NCBI GenBank assembly: GCA_029721435.1
Contig: CM056582.1
Coordinates: 35,236,611 to 35,300,610, forward strand
From: Gymnothorax reevesii
Lineage: Eukaryota; Chordata; Actinopteri; Anguilliformes; Muraenidae
Length of the DNA stretch: 64,000 nt
Direction: 5' to 3'
Under the pieces are notes generated by a model that ran no database searches, was not told the DNA's origin, and was given only the letters and a program-made list of their open reading frames with translations. Numbering within the stretch: the first letter of the stretch is position 1; the number at the start of each line of letters is the position of its first letter. Below, one piece after another: positions 10,504 to 19,951 of this stretch. A program made the translations under genes and the position numbers.

Positions 10504-11288
10504 AACAACCATATTTGGTTTAAAGATTTGTATTTAACATCTTCTTTGATCCAAAGCGTCAACCAGGGCAATGTAATCATATAAAGCAGAATGTGACAAC
10601 AGTTAAGTCTGACATTTATCAGCAACAAACTACATCTTCTGTCACATACCGTACAAACAGTTATGATGCAGTGGGGTCGTAATATACCCCCATGGATAAA
10701 TTTATCAGCATACACACATAAGCATGTAAAAATAAATAGATACACAAACATACCTCACGTCTATACGTATAAACACCACATGCATGCCCACACACATACG
10801 CAAACGTACATACACATACTTACATACATATAGACACATACCTACATATACATACATACCCCTATGTATACAGACCTACAAACACACAGATACATATATA
10901 TAGACATGCATACAGATATTGATACATAAACAAATAGACACATGGAGCAATCTACATACACCAATAGCTATAAAGACATATACATTTGCATACCTAAATA
11001 GATATACAGATGCCTTGTACATACACATACACACATGTATATACATTTATATATACATGCACGCATATACATCTACATACATACAAATATACTTAGCCAT
11101 GTATACATCTGCACATGCAGTGCCATATACATGTTTGCATATACGCATAATTGTGAGTGAAATAATAAGATCTGAAAGAATACAACTGTGAAAACATGAG
11201 AATTGTAAAAATGACAACAGACACAACAGAACAACAATGACACCAAGAGAAGGAAGAAAAGAAATAGAATAATAACAATGCGAACAAT
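10504..11288. repeat. LINE 5' flank and TACA-rich microsatellite
   Basis: About 10690-11110 is an imperfect ACATAC / ATACACAC microsatellite like that at 6706-6835. The stretches 10504-10690 and 11111-11288 are unique sequence without a recognisable gene. Open frames here are products of the repeat. Confidence 0.7.
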
Positions 11289-11303
11289 TCTCAGCAAAGT
11301 TCT
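11289..11303. repeat. Target-site duplication, right copy
   Basis: TCTCAGCAAAGTTCT, identical to 2892-2906. It belongs to the reverse transcriptase/RNase H junction of the host Gmr1-type element. Confidence 0.8.
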
Positions 11304-12830
11304 TGCAGAACTTGCTGTAGTACCCGATCATTCCAAGGAAGCGGCGCAAAGCTTTTTTGTTGTCAGGAACTGGAAAGTGCATGACGGCTTGGACTTTAGC
11401 ATTTATGGGTGCCACCTTACCCTGGCCTATGACGTAGCCAAGATAGGTGACAGTAGCACAACCAAAGTCACTCTTGTTCAGGTTAACAGTCAGGTTAGCC
11501 TGAGTCAGGCGCTGGAACAACGTCTCTACATCTTTTACCTGTTCTTCCCAGGAGTCACTCCATGTGATCAGGTCATCGATGTATGCACCCGTGTGTGGCA
11601 ATCCGGCGATTGTAGACTGTATCATCCTTTGGAACGTGGCTGGGGCATTTTTCATGCCAAAGGGTAGGACTTCATACTGGTACAACCCAGATGGTGTGGC
11701 AAAAGCAGAAATGCGCTTGGCCCTCTCAGTTAAAGGCACACACCAATAACCCTTCAATAAATCAATCTTGGTCAGAAACTTTGCTTGCCCTACTCTATCA
11801 ATACAATCATCAATCCTAGGTATTAGAAACACATCAGTTCTAGTTACAGCATTGACTTTGCGATAATCTGTACAGAATCTAGTACTTCCATCAGGTTTTG
11901 GAACTAGCACACAGGGTGAACTCCAATCTGAGTTTGAGGGTCTGATAATATCATGTTCTAACATGTACTCAACCTCTTTCTCAGCAATCTTTCTCTTTTC
12001 AGGATTCATCCGGTACGGATGCTGTTTTATTGGTTTGGCATCACCAACATCTACATCATGAGAGGCTATAGAAACTCCTTTTGGAACATCAGGAAACAGA
12101 TCCTCATATTTCTTGATCAACCTCTCAAACTGATCTCTCTGTGAGGGTTCTAAGTGCTGGAGTTTTACATCAAGATTTTGCAACACTTCAGAATTTGACA
12201 ATTTACATGAAAGAACTTCAGCTTTAATTCTAGGTTCATCATCTTGAAACTCCCCCTCATCTTCACACGTTTTGACCATAGGAGAATCTGAAGTGACAGC
12301 AGCAACCCTAGCATTTTTGTCATGATAAGGCTTCAGCATGTTAATGTGACACAATTGTTTTGGTTTTCTCCTATCTGGAGTCTTCACAGTGTTATTGAGA
12401 TCATTGAGTTTTGTCAGAATTTCATACGGACCATGAAATCTAGCCTGCAATGGATTGGACTGCAAGGGAAACAACACAAGGACCTTGTCTCCTGGTTTAA
12501 ACTCACGGCTTCTAGCCTTATGATCATACAAAGTTTTCATTTTTCCCTGACTTGATTTCAAGTTCTCTTTGGCTAGGTCACAAGCTGCACGCAATCTGTC
12601 CTTGAACTTGCTAACATAGTCTAACAGGCTAATGTGCGGCTCTTCCTCTTGCCATTGTTCATTCAATAATAGCAAAGGTCCTCTCACTTCATGACCAAAC
12701 ACTAGCTCAAATGGACTGAATCCAGTAGACTCCTGCACTGCTTCTCTAGCTGCAAACAACAGCAAATGAACACCTTCATCCCAGTCTTTCTCATGGTCAT
12801 AACAATAATCCTCATCATTGTCTTGAGAGT
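11289..12830 (-). pseudogene. Gmr1-type integrase tail and reverse transcriptase, copy C
   Basis: The minus frame from about 12765 continues integrase (FELVFGHEVRGPLL, then a basic GDKVLVLFPLQ C-terminal segment). It crosses a linker and enters the reverse transcriptase: LEHDIIRPSNSDWSSP, DYRKVNAVT, KIDLLKGYWCVPL, FGMKNAPATFQ and the catalytic YIDD in AYIDDLITWS near 11580. It ends at the thumb/connection segment FLGMIGYYSKFCKNFAE, exactly where the insertion interrupts it. Integrase and reverse transcriptase are in this order within one continuous frame, which is direct evidence for the unusual pol order. A frameshift near 12830 separates it from the integrase core. Confidence 0.9.
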
Positions 12831-14234
12831 GGAATGAAACCGCTCTAAGGCACCCTGACTTTCTGGATGATAGGCACTAGAAAGAATCTGCTTTGCACCC
12901 AGTTCATACACAACCTGCTGAAACAATCCTGAAGTGAAATTGCTACCCTGGTCTGACTGAATTTCCCTGGGAAGGCCAAACAACGTGAAGAACTTTATCA
13001 AAGCCTTCGAGATTGCAGTTGCCTTGATGTTACGTAGAGGTATGGCTTCAGGGAATCTGGTAGATGCACACATGATTGTCAACAAGTACTGATTTCCAGA
13101 TCTAGTCTTGGGTAATGGACCAACACAATCAACAATGACTTTAGAGAATGGCTCCCCAAATGCTGGGATAGGCTGCAATGGAGCTACAGGTGGGTCTAAC
13201 TGGTGTTTTCCAACTACCTGACAAGTGTGACAGGTTTTGCAAAAGTTGGAAACGTCTTTCCGAAGCCCAGGCCAAAAGAAGTGTTTCATGATCTTATCAA
13301 CAGTCTTGTTAACACCAAGATGACCTCCTAAAGGTAAACTATGAGCCATTGTTAAGATCTCATTCCTGTAGACCTTCGGAACAACAATTTGCCTGATCAC
13401 TGCCCAATCTGCATCGGCAGGGATATCAGGAGGGCGCCACTTCCGCATTAACACACCATCCTTAAGATAATACCCAACTGGAACTGCATCTATTTCTTTA
13501 TCAGGAAGGGCTCTCCTCTTTAGTACACAAATTTCAGGATCATTAGTTTGCTCCTCAATCAACCGCTTTCTGGACAGAGACAAGTCTCCAGACACATCAG
13601 AATCACCAAACCCATCTGGCTGGCGGAACAATGAACTGATAAAAGTGTCTGATAAGTTCTCAAACGGAGAAACCATAGTAGGCCAATCAGAATCATGAGG
13701 CGAACCACCAGAGTCCTGACTATTCAATGTGCTGGACGGCACCACAACATCTTCTTCTTTAGCCTTCTTGGCCATAGCACGAGTCACTGCGCAAGAAGGA
13801 TACAGAGATGGGTCCTCATCCCCATCTTCAGTGCTCGGCTGTGAAGTAAGATGTACAGGGGGAACTACTTTGCCCCCAGCCAAGTCATTGCCTAGCAACA
13901 GAGAAACACCCTTTATAGGTAGACTTGACATAAGTCCCACCTTTACCTGTCCTGTAACTAAATCTGACTTCAAGAATATAGAGCGCAGGGGTACAGATAC
14001 AGTCCTCCCTTCAACACCTTGTACAAGTATGAAATCCCCTGAAGCGGTCTTATCACGTAACTCCAAAGAGTCCATCAACAAAAGTGACTGAGAAGCTCCG
14101 GTATCCCTTAGGATATATATGGGGACAGGAGTAGTATGCTCATTCAGAGCCACAAATCCCTCTGACACAAATGGAAGAAATTCCTCCCTCACGAAGTCAG
14201 CTGTATCAGGCCTTTTAGCCCCACAAGAAGCAGG
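12831..14234 (-). pseudogene. Gmr1-type protease and integrase core, copy C
   Basis: The frame reads the protease site DTGAS near 14091-14105 and LLGNDLAGG, then a linker. The integrase zinc-binding domain follows (GGHLGVNKTVDK ... CKTCHTC), with a catalytic core containing VIVDCVGPL, QSDQGSNF and GALERFH, the D,D-35-E arrangement. The frame shifts near 12830. An in-frame stop at 14234-14236 separates it from gag. Among the three copies this one has the best preserved protease-integrase frame. Confidence 0.88.
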
Positions 14235-15487
14235 TTATTTAGCAGATCGGCTATCTACTACAGGGGTTTCTAACCTTGTTTTCACAAAGGCATTTGGTTT
14301 GGTATCCTTTTCTTTTTCTTTTTTAGCTTTAAGGAACCAACAGTTAGTTGTAACATGACCAGATTTCTTGCAATAACTGCAAACTAGACCACTTTTGTCA
14401 CTGTCAGCTTTCACACTTTGATCTGACCTGTTACTGGATTTCTGAGCACCATCACCAGATTTGTCTTTGTCTTTGGGTGAGGAATCTTGGGTATCACCGT
14501 AACCCTTTTTCTGAAATTTGGACCATCTATTATTACTGCTAGACTGAAATTTGGACTTATGTGTGAGAACATATTCATCTGCAAATTTGGCAGCTGATTG
14601 CAAATTCAGTGCTTGCTTCTCATTAAGGTAGGTCTTAACATTATCCTTAACACAGTTCTTGAATTCTTCAACTAACACCATCTCTTTTAGTGAGTTGAAA
14701 TCATCCTTGACCTCCATAGAAGTACACCAGCGCTCAAAGCAAACCTTCTTCTCATTAGCAAATTCCACATAAGTCTGATTTTCAGATTTCTTCAGACCTC
14801 TGAATTTCTGTCGGTAAGCCTCTGGAACCAACTCATATAAGCTCTCAAAATAACCTTTTTGACAACCTCATAATCAGAGGAATCATCTGCAGACAAAGCC
14901 AAATAGGCTTGTTGAGCTTTACCCTTGAGGACAGTTTGCAACATCAGAGGCCAGTGTTCCTTTGGCCACTGGCAACTCTTTGCTACCTTTTCAAAACACT
15001 GGAAATAGTTGTCAACATCCTTTTCTGCAAATGGAGGCACCAGTTTTACCTCCTGGCTAGCCCGAAATTTATTTTCTGTTGCTATTTTTATTTTTAGTTG
15101 CTCCATTTGGAGTCTTTCTTCTCTATCGAATTTCTCTAATTCAAAATCTCTCTGTCTTGCAAATTTTTCTAACTCAAACTGTCTTTGTTTTTCTTTTTCT
15201 TCCCTCTTAAATTCTCTTTGTTTTTCTCTTTCCTCCCTTTCAATCTCTAGCATTTTTAATTTAAGTTCCATTTCTATATTTGGATTTTCCACTGGAAACT
15301 GTTCCAGATCTCCTGGTGCAAACACATTTTCATCAATGTAATATTCAACTATCTCTCTAGCCAGTCTTGCTTTTCGCATGGCTGGTTTTACCTCTGTCAG
15401 CTCTAAGTGTCCGCAAATTTGTAGCAGTTCTGTCTTTTTAAAAGACTTCAAAACCTCAACGGTTGGTGATGCCAAGAAGTCATCCAT
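14235..15487 (-). pseudogene. Gmr1-type gag, copy C
   Basis: The start codon at 15487-15485 opens MDDFLASPTVEVLKSF. A highly charged coiled coil (roughly residues 75-140) follows, then the capsid-like region (EKDVDNYFQCFEKVAKS). After a frameshift near 14835 come a SCAN-related segment (YRQKFRGL ... NCVKDNVKTYL) and the zinc knuckle CSYCKKSGHVTTNC near 14344-14386. This is the only copy in the window with an apparently undamaged gag N-terminus. The start is supported by the same context in copy D at 26091. Confidence 0.88.
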
Positions 15488-15587
15488 TGCTGTTGATCTG
15501 TCAATATATTGATATAGGAAAATTCAAAAAAACAATTTTACAATTTGAAATGTTAGATTTTCAATAAATTACTCACACAATGGTCTC

Positions 15588-15604
15588 TCCCGGACGAGCC
15601 CCCA
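15588..15604 (-). promoter_or_regulatory. tRNA-Pro-type primer binding site
   Basis: Read on the minus strand, TGGGGGCTCGTCCGGGA starts three bases after the 5' LTR. This matches the classical primer site complementary to the 3' end of tRNA-Pro. A version with a two-base insertion occurs in copy D next to 26214. Confidence 0.82.
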
Positions 15605-15607
15605 ATT

Positions 15608-16097
15608 TGTTATGGCCCCAATTTGTTATTACAATTTACAACACAACAGCAACAGCAATGGATGACAGACACAATTTAAAACTTAAACACGTTTAATTAA
15701 ACGGACAATAACAATTAACTAATCTACTATCTACAACTAAGACCAAGATTGATTTACAAGAAAAAAACGAAATATTTACAGTCCCTTGTTTTGGTGGGGT
15801 GGCTTGGTGATGTCCTGGGTGAGGAAAATGCTCAAACACAGGCTAAAATCCACAAAAATCCACAGCTCTTGAACAGAAATGACAGGTCTGGTCACATTTC
15901 TCCTTCTCCTTGCAATTTCTCCTACTACTCTACTGTCTCAGTTCTACTCCTTATATACTCTTTTGCAGACCCCACCCACATTTAGACCTTTTTTTTTTTT
16001 CGGGGACTTGTCTGAAACATGTCCAAACATAGCTCCAGTCTGAGCTGAATAAAAAAAAGGTAAATACTGCCATCTAGTGGCCTATATTCACATTACA
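15608..16097 (-). repeat. 5' LTR of Gmr1-type copy A/C
   Basis: A 490-bp LTR, closely similar along its length to 1747-2240. Its outer edge (TGTAATG on the minus strand) abuts the Harbinger transposase. Confidence 0.9.
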
Positions 16098-16365
16098 CAA
16101 CGTCTTCGGTCTCTGTACATATTCTTATTAGTGGAAGGGGTTCTGATTGCAAAGTGAGTACAATCAATGGCTCCCACAAGACTGGGGAAGCTGGTGACCC
16201 GGTAGAACCCCGTCCTTAACTCTCCATCTTTCAGCTGGTGTTTTGGGGAACTTTAAAGTGGCTGATATGATGCAGCATAGCGTCAACCAACTGTGTCAGG
16301 CACCTTGACACAGACGCCGGTGATATGTGCATGACATCACCAGCCACTCTGGAGCGACCCAGATG
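16098..16365 (-). pseudogene. Harbinger (HARBI1-like) transposase, upstream half
   Basis: Read on the minus strand: GDVMHISPASVSRCLTQLVD, a helix-turn-helix-like segment, then VTSFPSLVGAIDCTHFAIRT with the first catalytic aspartate in GAIDCTH, then NKNMYRDRRR. A stop and small frame changes are present between them. The protein sense resumes at 1746 after removal of the Gmr1-type element. The two catalytic aspartates of one nuclease domain therefore now lie about 14.5 kb apart. No intact N-terminus is visible further right. Confidence 0.82.
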
Positions 16366-16568
16366 CCAGGACCAACAGCGCAGTTGTGACCTTGATGACC
16401 ACTGGTAAGTTTGTAATTGTAATGCGTTTGTAATTGAACTAATTGGAGAACAGGCTGTTCCGTAATATCATATGATGATTTCGTTTGAAAATCTATTATG
16501 GTTATGAGAAATGTAGTTAAGAAATAAGGATGGGCAGTCAAATATTGAATGTCTCAACCTTTACCATG
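16366..16568. other. Unassigned spacer between Harbinger and Tc1 remnants
   Basis: No confident feature. It may be intron or 5' sequence of the Harbinger element. Confidence 0.35.
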
Positions 16569-17393
16569 TTAGATAAAATGTACTGAGTCAAAAAAGAAAC
16601 TTCACACTCATAAATTTGTAAATATTTTCTTGTAACTTTTTATAAAAGAGTTTTTATAATCTCTGGGGGTAAATGCGTTGTCAAAGATATCATGACACAC
16701 GTCAACTCCGACGTGCACAGGTAGCGCGTGCAAGCATACTTTAAGCTAAAACCATGTTTTCTTGTGTTCCTAGTCACGTGACCATATGAGAGATGTGCAA
16801 CTGAGCTAACGTTAGCCCATTACATCTCGGAAAAACAAGTTTTTACAGTTAATTATTTTTTGATTTTCAATTCCATGGCTGTCAAACATTCAGCGTGAAC
16901 GTGCCGTTGGCATGCTGAATACGGAAAGGACAATCACTGAAGTTGCAAGGGTTATGGGATGCAGTCGACTGACTATCCATGATCTTCGGACACGTCTCCA
17001 ACAAACTGGCACCACAGTTGACCAACCATGTTCTGGTGGCCCACATGTGACGTCAAGAGCAGAAGACCAACAAATTGTCTTCCATCATTTGCATAATCAA
17101 TTTGTCACTGCAATGTCCACTAGGAATGAATTGTTTAGAGGTCGTGTGACTGCCCAAACCTTATGTAATCACCTGCGCACTGCTCTTATTCAGGTTGTAA
17201 CTTACCATTTCTACTCTTGGACAGTTCCATAGCATTTCCTGTGGAACTGGTTACATTATGGACATAATTTTTATGATACACCATCTTTAATGAGTACAGA
17301 ATTAAATAAAATCATTATTTAAATCCTAATTTCTTGTATGTTCAACTTTTCAACCTCCAAACGAGTGTGAAGTTTTTATTTTGACTGAGTATA
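16569..17393 (+). mobile_element. Internally deleted Tc1/mariner element
   Basis: Terminal inverted repeats begin CTGAGTCAAAAAAGAAACTT on the left (after TA at about 16569-16570) and end AAGTTTTTATTTTGACTGAG before TA on the right. They enclose an open frame that keeps only the DNA-binding part of a transposase. The catalytic half is gone, so the copy is non-autonomous. Confidence 0.85.
16880..17232 (+). pseudogene. Tc1-like transposase, helix-turn-helix part only
   Basis: The frame contains RTITEVARVMGCSRLTIHDL, then TGTTVDQPCSGGPHVTSRAE and LCNHLRTALI. This is the bipartite paired-type DNA-binding region with the GRPR-like hook of Tc1 transposases, here changed to GGPH. The sequence ends at a premature junction before any DDE motif (usual length is around 340 residues, and about 110 remain). 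It presumably once bound the terminal repeats that flank it. Confidence 0.82.
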
Positions 17394-17710
17394 AAATTAA
17401 TGTTAAAATTCGGTCTATAACCGACACTAAACGCAATATTCCGTTTCGCCTTATGTTGGCGCTTGACCTTAATACAGCCCTCAAAAGCGCTTAACAGAAA
17501 AAGCGCTTAAGCCATGGGGAGAATACGCATAAGTGTTATTTGCCTGAGAAATTTGCCGATTTTGGCCTTGCTCCGCCCCAGGTGCTTAACTGCCTCTGGA
17601 GCGCGTAATGCACAGACTTATGTCGAGGGGAGAATACGCGTAGACTGAAAAGCGCGTAGCTACGCGCTTTTTTCGACTTACGTGCATGGGAGAATAGACC
17701 CCTATGTGCA
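17394..17710. repeat. Repeat-like stretch with GGGAGAATA motifs and a perfect palindrome
   Basis: GGGAGAATA occurs three times (about 17517, 17636, 17690). A 24-bp perfect palindrome with arms AAAAGCGCGTAG spans 17648-17671. It may be a small non-autonomous element; no family was recognised. Confidence 0.5.
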
Positions 17711-18054
17711 TTGGTTATAGATTTCTTTACAGCAACAAACTCTGGTGTACTATATCAAACTTTACTAATTGAGCGTTTTTCCATTTTTTTACGCAAGCCA
17801 ACAGCCAAGTGGAAGAACGAGGCTCTTGACTGCTGCGACACAAGCACGCAGGAATTAGCCCTAACCTGCATATTTACATACATGCCTACATACATATATG
17901 CACTAATTAAATCATCCTCCAAATAATTGAGCTTTCTGTACCATCTTGTTTGTCTGTCCATTCATAAATTAATCAATCAATGAAATGTTAGCATAAAGTT
18001 TACGAAAAGTTAGTTAAAATGTAAAGGTTAGGGAAACATTGTAGAAATAACCTA

Positions 18055-18265
18055 GAGGGAACGTTCTTTCTTGATGGTTCCCAAAACGTCCCCAGAATGT
18101 CCTGAAAGTTCCTTAAAAGTTCCCCAAAAAACCTTCCCTACACGTTAAGTTCCACAAAAAGATGAGCGGAGAACGTGTTTTTACAACTTATAGGGAACAT
18201 TCCTTCCATCAACGGGAACGTTCCCCAAACGTTCTAGGGACGTGAAATTTCCCTCTGGGCGTGCA
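18055..18265. repeat. GGGAACGTTC-rich repeat
   Basis: GGAACGTT/AACGTTCC and GTTCCC/TTCCCC words recur on both strands over about 200 bp, bounded by AGAGGGAAC on the left and TTTCCCTCT on the right. This is consistent with a palindromic MITE-type element. The family is unknown. Confidence 0.5.
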
Positions 18266-19737
18266 TCGTAAGCGTACTCTTTGGCATTAGAAAGAAGGGT
18301 CATTCCATGTCAGATCACCCAATGGATGTCACCCCACCTCCTCAGATTTTGCTCAAATTTGGTTTCTATGGTGATTTTTGCTGGCAAAGCTGAAATACCA
18401 AATATTAGCTCGATTCGACCAGTGGTTATGGCCGACCCAATTTGGCAAAAATCGCCCAAAATAGGGGTACTGGCTGATGTTTGACCACCCATATCTCAGC
18501 AACCGGTGGGGCTATCACAATAAAATTGGTGTCTTTGGACTGGAAATTTTGCACAGGAAAGACAATATATAAATATAAATAATAATATACATATATCCAT
18601 GCTGCGACATACTTCTGGGCCAGGCCTAGAACATGCTCATGTAACGAGACCTGATTTGAGCGACCAGATCACTCTTATCCGGGAGTGGAACTGGGGCTAT
18701 GTTGTGAAGCAGTCGCCGCCTTCTCTGTTGACGACGGGGTAAGGACTTGGAGAAGACTATGGTCCTGTCTTCCCTCCTCCTCAAGACACCTCCCATCAGG
18801 TCATCGCGAAAGCCCTGAGTTGTATGTTCATACCTGGGCTTTGCAACCCATTGCTGAGACTGCCGTGAGTAAACAGCTTTGTGCTTATGTTGTCCTGACA
18901 AAAATAACATCATTGTTTAGTCCTGCATCAATGACATACAAGAACATAGGATGTAGTGCAATGAATGTAGCAGTGATGCTTCTAGAAAATTTCAAAAGTG
19001 GGCCAATGGGAGGAAAAAAAAAAGTTGACCACCTGTGTATACCTGTTAAAATGCCATTTATATCAAATTTTCAAACTATACCTTGACTTGCTTACTTATT
19101 GATATGTACACGCATTCAGTTGTCACACCTTATTCACAGAACTGAATGACATTTTTTGTTTAAATTATGCAAATTAGGCATCCTAGAATCATCACTGATA
19201 TAGTGTCCTTATATAAGAAATAACTGCATACTGCAAGTAATTTCTAGCCTATAAGGGAAATATGTCATCGTCCAAAACATTACCATGTTCTAGACCCTTT
19301 ACTATCCTCAATTCTCGAGTCCACAACTAATCACATTCCCATCCAGAACATTGTACTACATCATACCTTGTTGTGTTGTAGCTTGTGGTCTGCCGAGGTT
19401 ACCTTTGTGATCTGTTATGGCAAGTTGTGTGCAAGTCCTCGTGCTGTCATATCCAAAGTGCAGTCATTTCTCTACATACTTCAGCGTAGCTGAATGGAAC
19501 ACTTCCAGAGATCCTTTATAGATGGAAACACACACACATTCCACCATGTCCATCAAAGCAATGTAAATACAACGTGTGATGGTTATGTTGTGACTAGAAA
19601 GTTTTTGTCGGCAGATCAAGGTGTTGTATAGAAGTGGTCCAGTGCTACTGTCACTAGAGAGTGTCTCTGATGATAATGATACCACCCCTCACAGCAATGT
19701 ACACTTTACCATCTTAAAACACTCAATGTGTCCAAAG

Positions 19738-19951
19738 CAGTGTTTCTCAAACCTCTCCTGGAGGACCACCTGCCCTGCCTGTTTTAGATCTTTCCCTGCC
19801 CCAGCACAGGTGATTCAAATAATCAGGATGTTATCAATCAGCTTTAGAGGGTCAATAACGAGCTGATCATTTTAATCACCTGTGCTAAAACAGGGAAAGA
19901 TCTAAAACATGCAGGACAGGTGGTCCTCCAGGAGAGGTTTGAGAAGCACTG
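19738..19951. mobile_element. hAT MITE with 8-bp duplication
   Basis: This 214-bp palindromic element has terminal repeats CAGTGTTTCTCAAACCTCTC and its complement ending GAGAAGCACTG. It is flanked by GTCCAAAG (19730-19737) and GTCTAAAG (19952-19959), which match at 7 of 8 positions. It sits between two exon-like blocks of the Kolobok-like transposase. Confidence 0.92.

Larger units (their letters stand above)
2907..11288 (-). mobile_element. 8.4-kb LINE-style insertion carrying a LINE and a second Gmr1 copy
   Basis: The block is bounded by a perfect 15-bp duplication. It has poly(T) at its left edge (2907-2920), which is a poly(A) tail when read on the minus strand. That is the signature of target-primed reverse transcription of a minus-strand RNA. 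Inside, on the minus strand, the order is a TACA-rich microsatellite, an L1/Tx1-like ORF2, more microsatellite, then the antisense of a plus-strand Gmr1 copy, then the tail. The simplest reading is a LINE transcript that ran on into downstream retrotransposon sequence and was copied here. No AATAAA is visible just before the tail. Insertion followed by rearrangement remains possible. Confidence 0.65.
1747..16097 (-). mobile_element. Gmr1-type Ty3/gypsy retrotransposon, interrupted copy A/C
   Basis: One retrotransposon in minus orientation. The 5' LTR is 15608-16097, followed by a tRNA-Pro-type primer site, gag, protease, integrase and reverse transcriptase down to 11289. It is then broken by a secondary insertion and resumes at 2906 with RNase H and the 3' LTR (1747-2240). 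The two LTRs resemble each other more than either resembles the LTR at 6207. The outer flanks rejoin a Harbinger transposase in frame, with CGAC (1743-1746) and CAAC (16098-16101) as a probable 4-bp target duplication. Integrase precedes reverse transcriptase, the diagnostic order of Gmr1-like elements. Stops and frameshifts make it inactive. Confidence 0.88.

Noticed and set aside
10919..11297. Small frames around the right microsatellite (YIYIHTCIYIYI-like)
   Set aside because: Translation of a TACA/CATA repeat, and in part an accidental fusion to the end of the reverse transcriptase frame.
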